A DNA stretch of 36,892 nucleotides from Lysinibacillus halotolerans. Its GTDB lineage: Bacteria > Bacillota > Bacilli > Bacillales_A > Planococcaceae. The notes beneath the pieces are model-generated. The model was not told where the DNA came from. It made no database searches and saw only the letters and a program-made list of their open reading frames with translations. The DNA is taken from contig NZ_RHLQ01000033.1 in NCBI RefSeq assembly GCF_003711845.1, positions 1-36,892 of the forward strand, in the 5' to 3' direction. Shown piece after piece: positions 25,816-34,732 of this stretch; the first letter of the stretch is position 1, and every line of letters starts with the position of its first letter. Both the position numbers and the translations under genes were made by a program.

Positions 25816-27286
25816 TTTACTTGTATTACCGCTAATAATTCCAATCATTACTGCGGTGGTTCTCGTGTTTTTAAAGGACCATATTATTCTCCAGCGAATT
25901 ATTAGTTTCATTACGATGTTGTTTGTTACTGTATTGTCATTCATTTTATTAAATATTGTTCAGACAGAAGGGATATTACGATTAGACTTCAGTGGATGGT
26001 TACCACCATTCGGCATTCTTTTTGTTGCTGATTCCTTTGCAATGATCCTCGTTTTAACCGCAAGTGTTGTAACGACGATTTGTCTCCTTTATGCGTTTTC
26101 AACAATTGGAGATCGCCACGAAAAAATGTTCTTTTATCCCTTTGTTTTATTTTTAATTGCAGGGGTAAATGGCTCCTTTTTAACAGGTGATATTTTTAAC
26201 TTATTTGTGTGCTTTGAAGTAATGTTGCTTGCCTCGTATGTATTGATAGCCCTTGGTGGAGAAAAGAGACAACTAAGGGAGTCTTTAAAATATGTATTAA
26301 TCAATGTTGTAGCATCATGGATGTTTCTTGTTGCCCTTGCCTTTTTATATGGAACAGTAAAGACGTTAAATATGGCCCATATTGCACAGCGTGTTGCTGA
26401 GGCAGGACAGGACCCATTACTTACGACAGTATCAATTCTCTTTTTAATTGTTTTTAGTTTAAAAGCAGGATTACTTTTGTTCTTTTGGTTACCAGGTTCC
26501 TACAGTGTGCCACCGACTGTAGTTCAAGCTTTATTTGCAGCTCTCCTAACGAAGGTTGGTATATATGCTCTTATTCGTACGTTTACTCTTATGTTCCCAC
26601 TAAATCAGGATGTAACCCATGTCATTATTGGGATTATGGCGGGTGTGACTATAATAGCAGGCTGTATGGGGGCATTGTCGGGTCGTGATATATATACGAT
26701 TGCAACATATAACGTCATTATCGGTGTCGGTTTTATTTTAATAGGTTTAGCTGTAGGAACTGAATCGGCGATAGCTGGGGCCATCTATTATTTAATTCAC
26801 GACATGTTAGCGAAAGCTTTATTATTCTTATTGGTCGGAATGATGTTTTATTTAACAGGAGAGTCTGTTGTAAAGAAAATGAACGGACTTATTAAAAACT
26901 ACCCTATTTTCGGTTGGATTTTCTTTTTAGTTATGCTTGCATTAGCAGGTATTCCTCCATTAAGTGGATTCGTCGGAAAAGTGTTAATCGGACAAGGGGC
27001 AATTGAAGCTGGATCGTACATCTTACTAGCCCTTGGTTTTGCCTCGAGTATTATCGTTTTATACTCATTACTACGAATATTCCTAGCATCCTTCTTTGGT
27101 GAAACTACTATTAGTTTTGAAGATAGAAAGCCAATTCCTAAAGGCGCCTATTGGTCTTTCATTTTGTTTGCTATATCCATTGTCTATGTTGGTATGGGGG
27201 CCGAATCATTGGCGGTCTATGTGAAGGATGCAGCAGAAACATTAATGAATCCTTCTATTTATATTGATGCGATTTTAAAGGGGTGA
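25808..27286 (+). CDS. mrpD: Mrp Na+/H+ antiporter subunit D
   Basis: A 492-residue NuoM/NuoN-like antiporter subunit with about 14 helices. Glu137 ('NLFVCFEVMLLASYVLIAL') and Lys219 ('IVFSLKAGLLLFFWLPGSY') lie at the positions of the essential ion-pathway residues described for alkaliphile MrpD. The ATG overlaps the end of mrpC by 8 bases, with AGAGG upstream. Confidence 0.97.
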   Translation: MNNLLVLPLIIPIITAVVLVFLKDHIILQRIISFITMLFVTVLSFILLNIVQTEGILRLDFSGWLPPFGILFVADSFAMILVLTASVVTTICLLYAFSTIGDRHEKMFFYPFVLFLIAGVNGSFLTGDIFNLFVCFEVMLLASYVLIALGGEKRQLRESLKYVLINVVASWMFLVALAFLYGTVKTLNMAHIAQRVAEAGQDPLLTTVSILFLIVFSLKAGLLLFFWLPGSYSVPPTVVQALFAALLTKVGIYALIRTFTLMFPLNQDVTHVIIGIMAGVTIIAGCMGALSGRDIYTIATYNVIIGVGFILIGLAVGTESAIAGAIYYLIHDMLAKALLFLLVGMMFYLTGESVVKKMNGLIKNYPIFGWIFFLVMLALAGIPPLSGFVGKVLIGQGAIEAGSYILLALGFASSIIVLYSLLRIFLASFFGETTISFEDRKPIPKGAYWSFILFAISIVYVGMGAESLAVYVKDAAETLMNPSIYIDAILKG

Positions 27287-27291
27287 GGTAA

Positions 27292-27774
27292 ATGTTTGGA
27301 CAGTTTTTACTAAATTTATTCATTGCACTATTATGGCTTTTATTAGTCGATGAACCAACCCCTCAATTAACGACCTTCTTTACTGGATTTATTGTTGGGA
27401 TCGGTATTTTGTATGTGATGCATAGATTCTTTGGTACTCAATTTTACTTAAGAAAATTGTTTAAAGTACTTTATTTAATATTGCTCTTTATTAAAGAATT
27501 AATCATATCCAGCTTTTCAGTGATGAGACAAATATTATTTCCAAAATTACAAATTAAGCCGGGTATTTTTACGTATAAAACGAATTTAAAGGGAGAATGG
27601 GAAGTAACAACGTTAGCCCTTCTTCTAACCCTTACACCTGGATCAGTCGTGATGGAAGTTTCGGAAAGTGGAGATGTGTTCTATATTCATGCGATGGATA
27701 TAGAAGAGTCAAAGGAATCGGTTATTCGATCAATTGGTAAGTTTGAAAAAGCAATTATGGAGGTGACTCGATAG
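27292..27774 (+). CDS. mrpE: Mrp Na+/H+ antiporter subunit E
   Basis: A 160-residue subunit with two or three N-terminal helices and a cytoplasmic tail. The family motif 'TTLALLLTLTPGSVVMEVS' is present, as is 'FYIHAMDIEE'. It starts five bases after mrpD with GGGGTGAGG as the ribosome binding site and ends directly against mrpF. Confidence 0.95.
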   Translation: MFGQFLLNLFIALLWLLLVDEPTPQLTTFFTGFIVGIGILYVMHRFFGTQFYLRKLFKVLYLILLFIKELIISSFSVMRQILFPKLQIKPGIFTYKTNLKGEWEVTTLALLLTLTPGSVVMEVSESGDVFYIHAMDIEESKESVIRSIGKFEKAIMEVTR

Positions 27775-28059
27775 ATGAAAGAAACAATACTTTTACTAGC
27801 GTTATTACTTTTTATGGTGGCCATTGCATTATTACTTTATCGTGTAATTGTAGGACCTACAATGCCAGACCGGGCGATCGCTTTAGATACAATTGGAGTG
27901 AATTTAATTTCATCCATTGCGGTTGTTTCGATTATTTTAAGTACGACGGCATTTTTAGAGGCGATTTTAATTTTAGGTATTTTAGCGTTTATCGGGACGA
28001 TTGCCTTTTCGAAATATATCGAAAGGGGTGTCATCGTTGAGCGGAAAGGAGATTCTTGA
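27775..28059 (+). CDS. mrpF: Mrp Na+/H+ antiporter subunit F
   Basis: A 94-residue, three-helix subunit with 'YRVIVGPTMPDRAIALDTIG' typical of MrpF. The ATG immediately follows the mrpE stop, and GAGGTGA lies within the mrpE end. The 3' end overlaps mrpG. Confidence 0.95.
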   Translation: MKETILLLALLLFMVAIALLLYRVIVGPTMPDRAIALDTIGVNLISSIAVVSIILSTTAFLEAILILGILAFIGTIAFSKYIERGVIVERKGDS

Positions 28060-28438
28060 GTGGGTTGCGGTTTTACTCATATTATTTGGTGCTGTTGTAA
28101 GTGTCATTAGCGCTTTAGGGTTAATTAAATTACCGGATGTTTATACAAGGTCCCATGCAGCATCGAAAAGTTCTACATTTGCTGTTCTAGCTTGTTTATT
28201 AGGGGCATTTATTTACTTTTGGACAGTTGATGGCTATGTAAGTGTCCGGTTGATATTAGGAATTATTTTCGTTTTTATTACATCCCCTGTTGCGGGCCAT
28301 TTAATTTGTCGCGCGGCTTATCGTGCGAATGTACCTTTAGCGGAAGGATCGGGAGAAGATGAATTAAAGCCCCTTTTATTCGGTGGAGAGGGTTTAACTG
28401 TTTCCCCAGATGAATTAAATAAAGAGAATGAAAAATAA
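28037..28438 (+). CDS. mrpG: Mrp Na+/H+ antiporter subunit G
   Basis: A 133-residue, three-helix subunit with the MrpG signature 'GLIKLPDVYTRSHAASKSST'. The probable start is TTG at 28037, within mrpF, preceded by AAAGGGG at 28022-28028; this gives an N-terminus like other MrpG proteins. The frame remains open to 28001 but without a better site. The C-terminus carries an extra acidic tail. Last gene of the operon. Confidence 0.93.
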   Translation: MSGKEILEWVAVLLILFGAVVSVISALGLIKLPDVYTRSHAASKSSTFAVLACLLGAFIYFWTVDGYVSVRLILGIIFVFITSPVAGHLICRAAYRANVPLAEGSGEDELKPLLFGGEGLTVSPDELNKENEK

Positions 28439-28439
28439 G

Positions 28440-28620
28440 TTATCCACATAGGGAACCATTCACTTTTATATAAAAAGTGAATGGTTTTTTCATTTTGTGT
28501 ATAACTTTTTTCAATTTTCGGTGGAACTAAAAAATAGTGATGTGGACAAATAGAGTAACTGAGGATAAAGCTGTGGAGAACCTGTAATAAGTGGATGGCT
28601 CGGCTAATAATTGTGGATAA
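28440..28620. promoter_or_regulatory. Cluster of DnaA-box-like sequences
   Basis: Five 9-mers match or nearly match the DnaA box TTATNCACA: TTATCCACA at 28440-28448 (+), TTATACACA at 28496-28504 (-), TTGTCCACA at 28541-28549 (-, one mismatch), TTCTCCACA at 28572-28580 (-, one mismatch) and TTATCCACA at 28612-28620 (-). The cluster starts one base after the mrpG stop and lies in non-coding DNA that also holds the mrp terminator. No dnaA, dnaN or gyrase genes are near, so this is probably not oriC. It resembles the extra-origin DnaA box clusters of Bacillus subtilis. Confidence 0.7.
28454..28490 (+). terminator. Terminator of the mrp operon
   Basis: AACCATTCACTTTT (28454-28467) pairs with AAAAGTGAATGGTT (28473-28486), followed by a run of Ts. 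It starts 16 bases after the mrpG stop. Confidence 0.93.
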
Positions 28621-28675
28621 AAAATATTTAGGTGAAAAAGGAGTGTTCATTTTTAATGGAATTTAAATGGATTTA

Positions 28676-28705
28676 TTGACAAAAACATCCATTATAGATT
28701 ATAGT
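28676..28705 (+). promoter_or_regulatory. Promoter of the GntR-ABC operon
   Basis: TTGACA (28676-28681), an 18-base spacer and TATAGT (28700-28705). The -10 overlaps the left arm of the inverted repeat at 28701-28728. Confidence 0.75.
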
Positions 28706-28728
28706 ACATCGCAACAGTAATGTACTAT
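28701..28728. promoter_or_regulatory. Operator-like inverted repeat, probably for the GntR regulator
   Basis: ATAGTACAT (28701-28709) and ATGTACTAT (28720-28728) are perfect 9-bp inverted arms with a 10-base spacer. They cover the -10 and the start of transcription, where bound repressor would block RNA polymerase. YtrA-type GntR regulators commonly repress their own operon this way. Confidence 0.7.
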
Positions 28729-28769
28729 TGTTATAAACATATGAACGCTACTCAGAAGGAGGAGCAAAC

Positions 28770-29141
28770 TTGAATTTAAAACAAGAAAGTAATACACCGA
28801 TTTATATCCAAATTGCAGAATGGATTGAAAATGAAATAATAGCTGATCAGTTATTGGAGAATGGAAAAGTATTTTCACAATATCAGCTTGCTGAAATGTT
28901 CAATATTAACCCTGCAACGGCGGGGAAGGGGTTAGCAATACTTCTTGAAAATGGAATTTTATACAAGAAAAGAGGTCTTGGAATGTTCGTTCAAGAGGGT
29001 TCAAAGGAATTAATTCTATCTAAGAGACATAATGAAAAGCTTTCGAATCTAGCAAAAGAGATAGTGGAAGAAGCGAAACGGTTGTTTGTATCAGATAGTG
29101 AATTAATTGAATTAATTAAAAAAATCCAAAGGGAAGGGTGA
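28770..29141 (+). CDS. GntR family transcriptional regulator, YtrA subfamily
   Basis: A 123-residue DNA-binding protein. The winged helix-turn-helix is at about 10-75 ('PIYIQIAEWIENEI', 'FSQYQLAEMFNINPATAGKG'), followed by a short helical dimerisation tail of about 45 residues. The short tail without an effector domain defines the YtrA group. The start is TTG with AGGAGGAG upstream. It is the first gene of an operon with an ABC ATPase, as usual for YtrA, and probably represses it through the repeat at 28701-28728. Inducers of related systems include cell-wall antibiotics; the inducer here is unknown. Confidence 0.93.
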   Translation: MNLKQESNTPIYIQIAEWIENEIIADQLLENGKVFSQYQLAEMFNINPATAGKGLAILLENGILYKKRGLGMFVQEGSKELILSKRHNEKLSNLAKEIVEEAKRLFVSDSELIELIKKIQREG

Positions 29142-29146
29142 TCGGA

Positions 29147-30034
29147 GTGCCTGAAATTATTTGCCATCAAGTCGAAAAAAGATATCGGAATAAAAGGGTT
29201 CTCCATTCACTTACTTGTTCTATCAATAAAGGAAAATTGAGTGGCTTAATCGGACGAAATGGTGCAGGAAAATCGACATTACTGAAACTATTAGCGGGAC
29301 ATCTTAAACCAACTAATGGGGAGATTACAGTGTTTGGGGAGTGCCCTTTTAATAACTTAAAAACCGCCTCCAATATTATGTTTGTTGAAGAAGGGATGAC
29401 CTTTCCTCCACTATTTACAGTGTTAGATATTTTCAAAATGGCAAAAGATTTTTATCCGAATTGGCAACACGAACTTGCCAAACGATTGTTGGATTATGCG
29501 AATATCCCAACAAATGCTTTTCATCATAATTTATCAAAAGGCCAAAAATCAACGTTCAATTTGATTTATGGTCTTGCTTCGAGATGTACTATTTCATTAC
29601 TAGATGAACCAATGAACGGGATGGATGAGTCTATTCGTACAGATATGTACCGGGCCATATTGAAGGAGTATATTGCATACCCGAGAACAATAATTATCTC
29701 AAGTCATCATTTAAATGAAATGGAACATTTACTTGAGGAAATTATATTGATCGATAATGGGCAAATTAAGTTACATGCTTCATTAGATGATGTACAGCAA
29801 ATGTTGGTTCGTTTAAGGGGAGATATAAATTTAATTAGAAAACTCACGAGTGATATGGAAGTATTTTTCGAAAAAGAAGATTTATTTCACTATGAAGTGG
29901 TTGTTGAGCGTAACAAAATTGATGAGAAGTTATTACAAACGATGAACATACTAGTTCAACCAGTAACGGCTTCTGAGGTATGCAAATTTATGACAAGCAA
30001 AGGGAAAGGGGGAATAGATGATGTCTTTAAATGA
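29147..30034 (+). CDS. ABC transporter ATP-binding protein of a GntR-controlled operon
   Basis: A 295-residue ATPase with Walker A GRNGAGKST (36-44), 'HNLSKGQKSTFNLIYGLA' as the signature region, Walker B 'TISLLDEPMNGMD' and the switch histidine in 'SSHHLNEM'. It resembles YtrB-like ATPases. GTG at 29147 is chosen because GAAGGGTGATC, a long match to the 16S anti-SD, lies just upstream. An alternative GTG at 29138 sits inside that site. It overlaps the next gene, so it is probably coupled to the membrane protein that follows. Confidence 0.92.
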   Translation: MPEIICHQVEKRYRNKRVLHSLTCSINKGKLSGLIGRNGAGKSTLLKLLAGHLKPTNGEITVFGECPFNNLKTASNIMFVEEGMTFPPLFTVLDIFKMAKDFYPNWQHELAKRLLDYANIPTNAFHHNLSKGQKSTFNLIYGLASRCTISLLDEPMNGMDESIRTDMYRAILKEYIAYPRTIIISSHHLNEMEHLLEEIILIDNGQIKLHASLDDVQQMLVRLRGDINLIRKLTSDMEVFFEKEDLFHYEVVVERNKIDEKLLQTMNILVQPVTASEVCKFMTSKGKGGIDDVFK

Positions 30035-30743
30035 AATTTCATTTTCTCAAATCGTCTTAAATCAGGTTAAATGGAAAATGAAAGCGTATAGTCAGTCTAT
30101 TATTATATTAATTCTTATTCAAATTACTGTGTCAATTCTCTTCTCAGGCGGAAATATTACAATGGGGGGAGGATTTAATGAAGTTAATATAAACATTCAT
30201 TACTATACGCTAGATAGTTACATAATTCTCTCCTGTATTTGGGCTTTAGTAATCGCCATATTAATGCAAACAAATGGATATCGCCATGATGATTATGCTG
30301 TAATAACAACTCGATATACCGCTAGTCTGGCAAATGTCATAGTACTTTTTGTGTATAGTTTCATCGCAACAATTATTTCTTTCATGACTCTTTATATTCT
30401 AATAGCATTAATTCAGGTAGTAGGTAATATTGCTGTAATGAAGGAATATACACTTTTTGAATTTGTCCATTTCGGACTGGCGTTTTTTATTATATTACTT
30501 GCAGCTTCAATTGGTTACTTAATAGGTTCCATATTCAAACTATCAAAAGGGTTAGGTATTTTAATGGTTGTACTTGCTGTAATATTTACTGCGATATTAA
30601 ATGTACAACCAGAAGCTTTATTAGTGAATTTCTTTTTTAACACAGGCTATTTATCGTTTATGTTAAAGGCTTTGTTTACTTGTATCCTATTATTTGTATC
30701 ATCTATATTCATTCTCAGCAGAAAAGAGGTAAATAGAAGATGA
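30018..30743 (+). CDS. ABC transporter membrane subunit, uncharacterised
   Basis: A 241-residue, strongly hydrophobic protein with about six helices and few charges, fitting a permease partner for the ATPase just upstream. It has no conserved motif I can name. 'GGNITMGGGFNEVNINIHYY' is an extracellular-type loop after helix 1. Two adjacent ATGs (30018, 30021) follow AAAGGGGG. It overlaps the ATPase gene by 17 bases and the next gene by 4 (ATGA). Confidence 0.75.
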   Translation: MMSLNEISFSQIVLNQVKWKMKAYSQSIIILILIQITVSILFSGGNITMGGGFNEVNINIHYYTLDSYIILSCIWALVIAILMQTNGYRHDDYAVITTRYTASLANVIVLFVYSFIATIISFMTLYILIALIQVVGNIAVMKEYTLFEFVHFGLAFFIILLAASIGYLIGSIFKLSKGLGILMVVLAVIFTAILNVQPEALLVNFFFNTGYLSFMLKALFTCILLFVSSIFILSRKEVNRR

Positions 30744-31438
30744 CAGCATTAGTAGCCCTATTACCCGTTCTCCTAATCATCTCCCTTAGTATTATTTTTG
30801 TTGTTGTTTCAAAGGGAGTGAAATTTACGAAAAATTTTTGGACAGTTAAAAAAATATTTATAGGAATTAGTTGTTACATAGTTTTAGGACTACTTGCCTT
30901 GTTGTACTTATCGATTTCGGATAACGAACAAAAGAGATTACTATCAAAGACTGAGACGGAACGATTGGTACAAGAGGAAAATAAGTTTTGGGAAATCATC
31001 GCTCAAAATTCAGCGAAGGAGTTAAAAGAAGAGTTTTTAATTGATGAGAAAACCTACGAGTTACCAACAAGTGAACTAATTCTTGAAACATCGTCAGGAC
31101 AGTATAACGGGGTGGAAGTTTTAGTGAAATATAGAGATGATCCAAACTCTAATAAAATTTATGCAAAAACTTACCAAATTCCATCTGTTTATGAGAGCAT
31201 TGATGTAACAAACATGATGGATGAGCAAAAAATGGAGTTATTAAATAATAAACTCGTTATTTATGATAGAGCCGAACGACAGTTTTCTTTTTATAAATTT
31301 AATCCCTCTATCCAACTAGTAGAACAGTATTTTAGTAAAGGGTTAATAGGTGATTTTAATGACAGTTCTATAATTGGTTTAACGATTCTCTACTTGAATG
31401 TTCCAAACCATGTTACTATTATTGATAAGGTGAATTAG
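30740..31438 (+). CDS. Membrane protein with large extracytoplasmic domain, uncharacterised
   Basis: A 232-residue protein with two N-terminal helices (about 3-23 and 40-58), then about 170 charged residues of mixed alpha/beta character that probably lie outside the cell. I recognise no domain. The ATGA overlap with the preceding permease-like gene argues for a role with the ABC system, such as a ligand-sensing or accessory subunit; that is inference. There is no terminator directly after it, and the metallophosphoesterase follows 39 bases on. Confidence 0.7.
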   Translation: MTALVALLPVLLIISLSIIFVVVSKGVKFTKNFWTVKKIFIGISCYIVLGLLALLYLSISDNEQKRLLSKTETERLVQEENKFWEIIAQNSAKELKEEFLIDEKTYELPTSELILETSSGQYNGVEVLVKYRDDPNSNKIYAKTYQIPSVYESIDVTNMMDEQKMELLNNKLVIYDRAERQFSFYKFNPSIQLVEQYFSKGLIGDFNDSSIIGLTILYLNVPNHVTIIDKVN

Positions 31439-31477
31439 TTATTCACATCAACTTATTAACGAATCGAGCGAAATGTT

Positions 31478-32293
31478 TTGAAAAGAATTGTAAAATTATT
31501 TTTATTTATTATCGTAATCTATTTATTTTTATATATAAATAACCATTGGATTGTGACAACGGAACATGTATATGAGTCGGAAGAAGTTCCTGAAAACTTT
31601 GATGGTTTTCGAATTACCCAAGTATCAGATTTACACGATGCCGTCTTTGGCGATAATCAGCAAAATTTAGTGAAGAAAGTACAAAAGTCAAATCCAGATG
31701 TCATTTTTATTACGGGTGATGTCATTGATAGCAACCGTTATGATTTAGAGCAAAGTTTAGATGCTGTCCGTCAGTTTGTTCAAATTGCTGAAGTTTATTA
31801 TGTCATTGGAAATCATGAAGTAGCTACGAATAAAGTAGATGAAATTTATAATGTTATGGAGGAAATGGGCGTTCATGTTATGGCCAATTCTTCTGTAACC
31901 CTTAAAAGGGAAGAACAGAGTATTTCTGTTGCCGGAATTGAAGATCCGTTAAATGGACATGATACGCAAAGTATGTTAAACGAAGCGTTGTCGACGGTAA
32001 ATCCAGAGAATTTAATGATTTTATTAGCCCATCGCCCTGAACAATTTACTACATATGTCGAGAATCATATAGATCTTGTCTTTTCAGGTCATGCTCATGG
32101 AGGTCAAGTACGAATACCGGGAATTGGTGGACTAGCTGCACCTGGCCAAGGGTTTTTCCCGAAATATACAGCGGGAACCTATGAAGGCGGCGAAACAGTT
32201 ATGAATGTTAGTCGTGGATTAGGAAATAGTGGGTTTCCATTCCGTATTTTCAATTTACCTGAAATTGTAGTAGTTGAACTTAAATCGATATAG
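31478..32293 (+). CDS. Calcineurin-like metallophosphoesterase, YkuE-like
   Basis: A 271-residue enzyme with an N-terminal helix (about 5-22) and a two-metal phosphoesterase fold. Metal ligands are seen in 'VSDLHDAVFG', 'FITGDVIDS', 'YVIGNHEV', 'LLAHRPEQF' and 'FSGHAHGGQVRIPGIGG'. YkuE-type proteins are envelope-associated; a role in lipid or cell-wall phosphate chemistry is likely but not proven. The start is TTG at 31478 with a poor ribosome binding site (GAGCG). It may read through from the GntR operon or have its own weak promoter. Confidence 0.88.
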   Translation: MKRIVKLFLFIIVIYLFLYINNHWIVTTEHVYESEEVPENFDGFRITQVSDLHDAVFGDNQQNLVKKVQKSNPDVIFITGDVIDSNRYDLEQSLDAVRQFVQIAEVYYVIGNHEVATNKVDEIYNVMEEMGVHVMANSSVTLKREEQSISVAGIEDPLNGHDTQSMLNEALSTVNPENLMILLAHRPEQFTTYVENHIDLVFSGHAHGGQVRIPGIGGLAAPGQGFFPKYTAGTYEGGETVMNVSRGLGNSGFPFRIFNLPEIVVVELKSI

Positions 32294-32307
32294 GAAAGAA
32301 TATAGAT

Positions 32308-32338
32308 TGGCGAGCTGTCACAGCTCGCCATTTGCTTT
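32308..32338. terminator. Bidirectional terminator
   Basis: TGGCGAGCTG (32308-32317) and CAGCTCGCCA (32321-32330) pair perfectly around TCA. The T-rich tail runs into the end of the converging AlaX gene. Confidence 0.85.
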
Positions 32339-33518
32339 ATATATTTTGTTTCATTTCTTTCAATAATTCTTGGGCTGAAAGGACTTTTTCTCCGCCACCT
32401 TGAACAAAGCCGTCATTTCCGCCACCTTTCCCATTGATTAACGGTAAAATGGCAGTGGAAATTTCCTTCATACTCTTTTTTACATCAGCTCCGCGGGCTG
32501 CAATAAATTGGAGTTTATCTTCGTTGTTTGCAACGAAAAGGCAAATTAATTCACTATGTTGACTTACTACAGCGCGGCCAAGCTTTTGTAATGTTTGAAC
32601 AGTACGGTTTTCGAAGGTGCAAGCAACAATGTTATTTACACTGTTTGCCACGAGCTCTTTTGCTTCATATTCCAGTAAATGATTTTGAGCCTCTTCTAAA
32701 GCTTTTTCGGTCGCTTTTACATCGTTTAATACTTTCTTTAGTGCTGTCGCTGCCGTCTCTTCCGGTACACTTAATTGTCTTGCCACATCCGATAAAACAC
32801 TTTTTCGCATAGCGAGTTGTTTTAGCACGCGATTCCCACAAACAAAGGATACCCGAATATTCTTTTTCATTTTTTCGGTCCCCATAATTTTAATGGTGCT
32901 TACTTGCCCCGTAGACGTAGGGTGAGTGCCACCACATCCGTTATAATCATAGTCTGGGATAATGACTAGGCGTATATCTTCATCGACGGAAACGTCTTTA
33001 CGTAATGGGAAATTAGGAAGTTCTTCTTTCGTAATCCATTTAGTTTCGATTGGACGGTTTTCTAAAATGATTTCATTTGCTCGTTTTTCCACAAGGGCAA
33101 GCTGTTCGTCAGTTAATTGTTCAGTTGCTAGATCGATTGTTACAAGCTCACTTCCTAAATGGAAACTAACTGTTGGGATATTCAACAATTCTACAAAGGC
33201 GGCGGTTAAAATATGTTGACCACAATGTTGCTGCATATGATCATATCTTCTATCCCAGTCTAATATGCCTGTGACCTCATCATTAAGACAATCGAAATTG
33301 CCTTCAATATAATGAAAGATTTCATCACCTATTTTTTCTACATCAACTACTCGAAGGTCATCAATATAACCTGTATCATGGGGCTGCCCTCCACCTGTTG
33401 GATAAAACGCCGTATTAGAAAGGACAATAAACGGTCTTTCTCCATCGATTCCTGTCCGTACAACATTAGCTTTAAACTGTTTCATCATGGAATCTTGATA
33501 ATAGAATAATTCTCTCAT
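32337..33518 (-). CDS. Alanyl-tRNA editing hydrolase, AlaX family (long form)
   Basis: A 393-residue cytoplasmic protein resembling the editing and C-terminal domains of AlaRS without the synthetase core. It hydrolyses mischarged Ser- or Gly-tRNA(Ala). The zinc site is H98xxxH102 in 'MQQHCGQHILTAAF' together with 'CGGTHPTSTGQ'. The C-terminal DHHA1 domain carries 'NGKGGGNDGFVQGGG'. The length fits AlaX-L. ATG 33518 is preferred over 33524 because AAGGAG then has a nine-base spacing. On the minus strand, GTGACA (33576-33581) with a T-rich -10 downstream could be its promoter. Confidence 0.92.
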   Translation of the reverse strand: MRELFYYQDSMMKQFKANVVRTGIDGERPFIVLSNTAFYPTGGGQPHDTGYIDDLRVVDVEKIGDEIFHYIEGNFDCLNDEVTGILDWDRRYDHMQQHCGQHILTAAFVELLNIPTVSFHLGSELVTIDLATEQLTDEQLALVEKRANEIILENRPIETKWITKEELPNFPLRKDVSVDEDIRLVIIPDYDYNGCGGTHPTSTGQVSTIKIMGTEKMKKNIRVSFVCGNRVLKQLAMRKSVLSDVARQLSVPEETAATALKKVLNDVKATEKALEEAQNHLLEYEAKELVANSVNNIVACTFENRTVQTLQKLGRAVVSQHSELICLFVANNEDKLQFIAARGADVKKSMKEISTAILPLINGKGGGNDGFVQGGGEKVLSAQELLKEMKQNI

Positions 33519-33621
33519 GATCATTTGCTCCTTTTTTATTTCCAGTTAAAACTATTTTTACATATATATTAGAAAGTGTCACTTAATGGCGAATTTTATC
33601 TTTTTTATTACTATTTTTACA

Positions 33622-33649
33622 TTTTCAATGTTTTCATTGTGAGTATAGT
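33622..33649 (+). promoter_or_regulatory. Possible promoter of the BMP lipoprotein-chemoreceptor pair
   Basis: TTTTCA (33622-33627) and TATAGT (33644-33649) are 16 bases apart. The palindrome CAATGttttCATTG (33626-33639) lies between them and could be an operator. The -35 is weak. Confidence 0.4.
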
Positions 33650-33741
33650 ATTGTAAACTAATAGAGCATAAAATAGTAAATTTATACGAATTTAGTTGAA
33701 AATCAAATATTAAACAAGGTACAAAAGTAGGGGTGTTTATA

Positions 33742-34719
33742 ATGAAGAGAGTTATCTTTTTAGTAACTTTTATTATTTGTATAGTAGTTCTATCTGCTTG
33801 TTCAAATGATGAAGAAACTACTGAAAACGACCAGTTAAAGGTTGGAATTATGTTATCTGATGCAGGGTTAGGTGATCAATCCTTTTCAGATATGGGCTTT
33901 ATGGGACTTGAAAAAGCTCGAGATGAACTTGGCATTTCATTTGATTATCGTGAGTTAAAAGATACGGAAACGTATGAGAAAGGGCTAGAACAATTAGTTG
34001 AAGAAGGAAATGATCTTATTATTGGACTAGGCTTTTCCATTCAAGAAGACATGGAAAAGGTTGCAAAGAAATATCCAGATAGTTCTTTCTTAATCATCGA
34101 CGCCCAATCAGAGTTACCAAATGTGAATTCAATTACTTTTAAGGAAGAGGAAGGTTCATTTTTAATTGGTGTAGTAGCAGGTATGAAAACAAAAAGTGAT
34201 ACGGTTGGATTTGTAGGTGGTGAAGAGGCTGAACTTATTCGTAAGTTTGAAAAAGGATTTGTTGAAGGCGTAAAAGCTGTCAATCCCGATGCAAAAATCC
34301 TCTCAAAATATTCCGGTACCTTTGGTGATGATAAATTAGGAGAAAGTATAGCGAGAGAGATGATTGCTGCTGGAGCAGATTACATTTATCCAGCTGCAGG
34401 ATTTACGGGAGTAGGGGTCATATTAGAAGCCCAACGCCAAGGAGTTTATTCCTTCGGTGTCGATAGTGACCAGTTTTATCTAGCTGAAAAATCCGTTGTT
34501 TCTTCCATGGTTAAACAAGTAGATGTAGCTATTTATGATACGGTTAAAGAGTTAGTAGAAACAGGCAAAATTGCAGAAAAAAATAAACAACTAGGGCTAA
34601 AGGAAAATGGAGTAGCTATTGCACCGATTCGCGCCATTGAACTTATCCCTTCGGAGCAAACGAAAATTGATCAATTTATTGAAGACATTTCAAACGGTAC
34701 GATTACCGTTTTAGAGTAG
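33742..34719 (+). CDS. BMP family lipoprotein (Med/TmpC-like)
   Basis: A 325-residue lipoprotein with lipobox LSAC (Cys20) and a basic membrane protein (BMP) fold, the periplasmic-binding type used by nucleoside importers and by Med of Bacillus. '[20 protein letters not shown]' opens the domain; '[20 protein letters not shown]' and '[20 protein letters not shown]' continue it. There are no ABC permease or ATPase genes next to it. Instead a chemoreceptor begins 13 bases after its stop, which suggests that it presents ligand to that receptor. The ATG at 33742 is chosen on spacing from AGGGGTG and on signal peptide length. Confidence 0.9.
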   Translation: MKRVIFLVTFIICIVVLSACSNDEETTENDQLKVGIMLSDAGLGDQSFSDMGFMGLEKARDELGISFDYRELKDTETYEKGLEQLVEEGNDLIIGLGFSIQEDMEKVAKKYPDSSFLIIDAQSELPNVNSITFKEEEGSFLIGVVAGMKTKSDTVGFVGGEEAELIRKFEKGFVEGVKAVNPDAKILSKYSGTFGDDKLGESIAREMIAAGADYIYPAAGFTGVGVILEAQRQGVYSFGVDSDQFYLAEKSVVSSMVKQVDVAIYDTVKELVETGKIAEKNKQLGLKENGVAIAPIRAIELIPSEQTKIDQFIEDISNGTITVLE

Positions 34720-34732
34720 GAGCGATAAAAAG

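Larger units (their letters stand above)
28439..28769. other. Intergenic region between mrpG and the GntR gene, 331 bases
   Basis: It contains the mrp terminator, the DnaA-box-like cluster, the GntR promoter and its operator-like repeat, each listed separately. I see no protein gene. Confidence 0.8.

Noticed and set aside
28440-28620. A chromosomal replication origin
   Set aside because: The DnaA boxes are real, but dnaA, dnaN, recF, gyrB and rpmH are absent and the flanking genes are mrpG and a GntR operon. An extra-origin cluster fits better.
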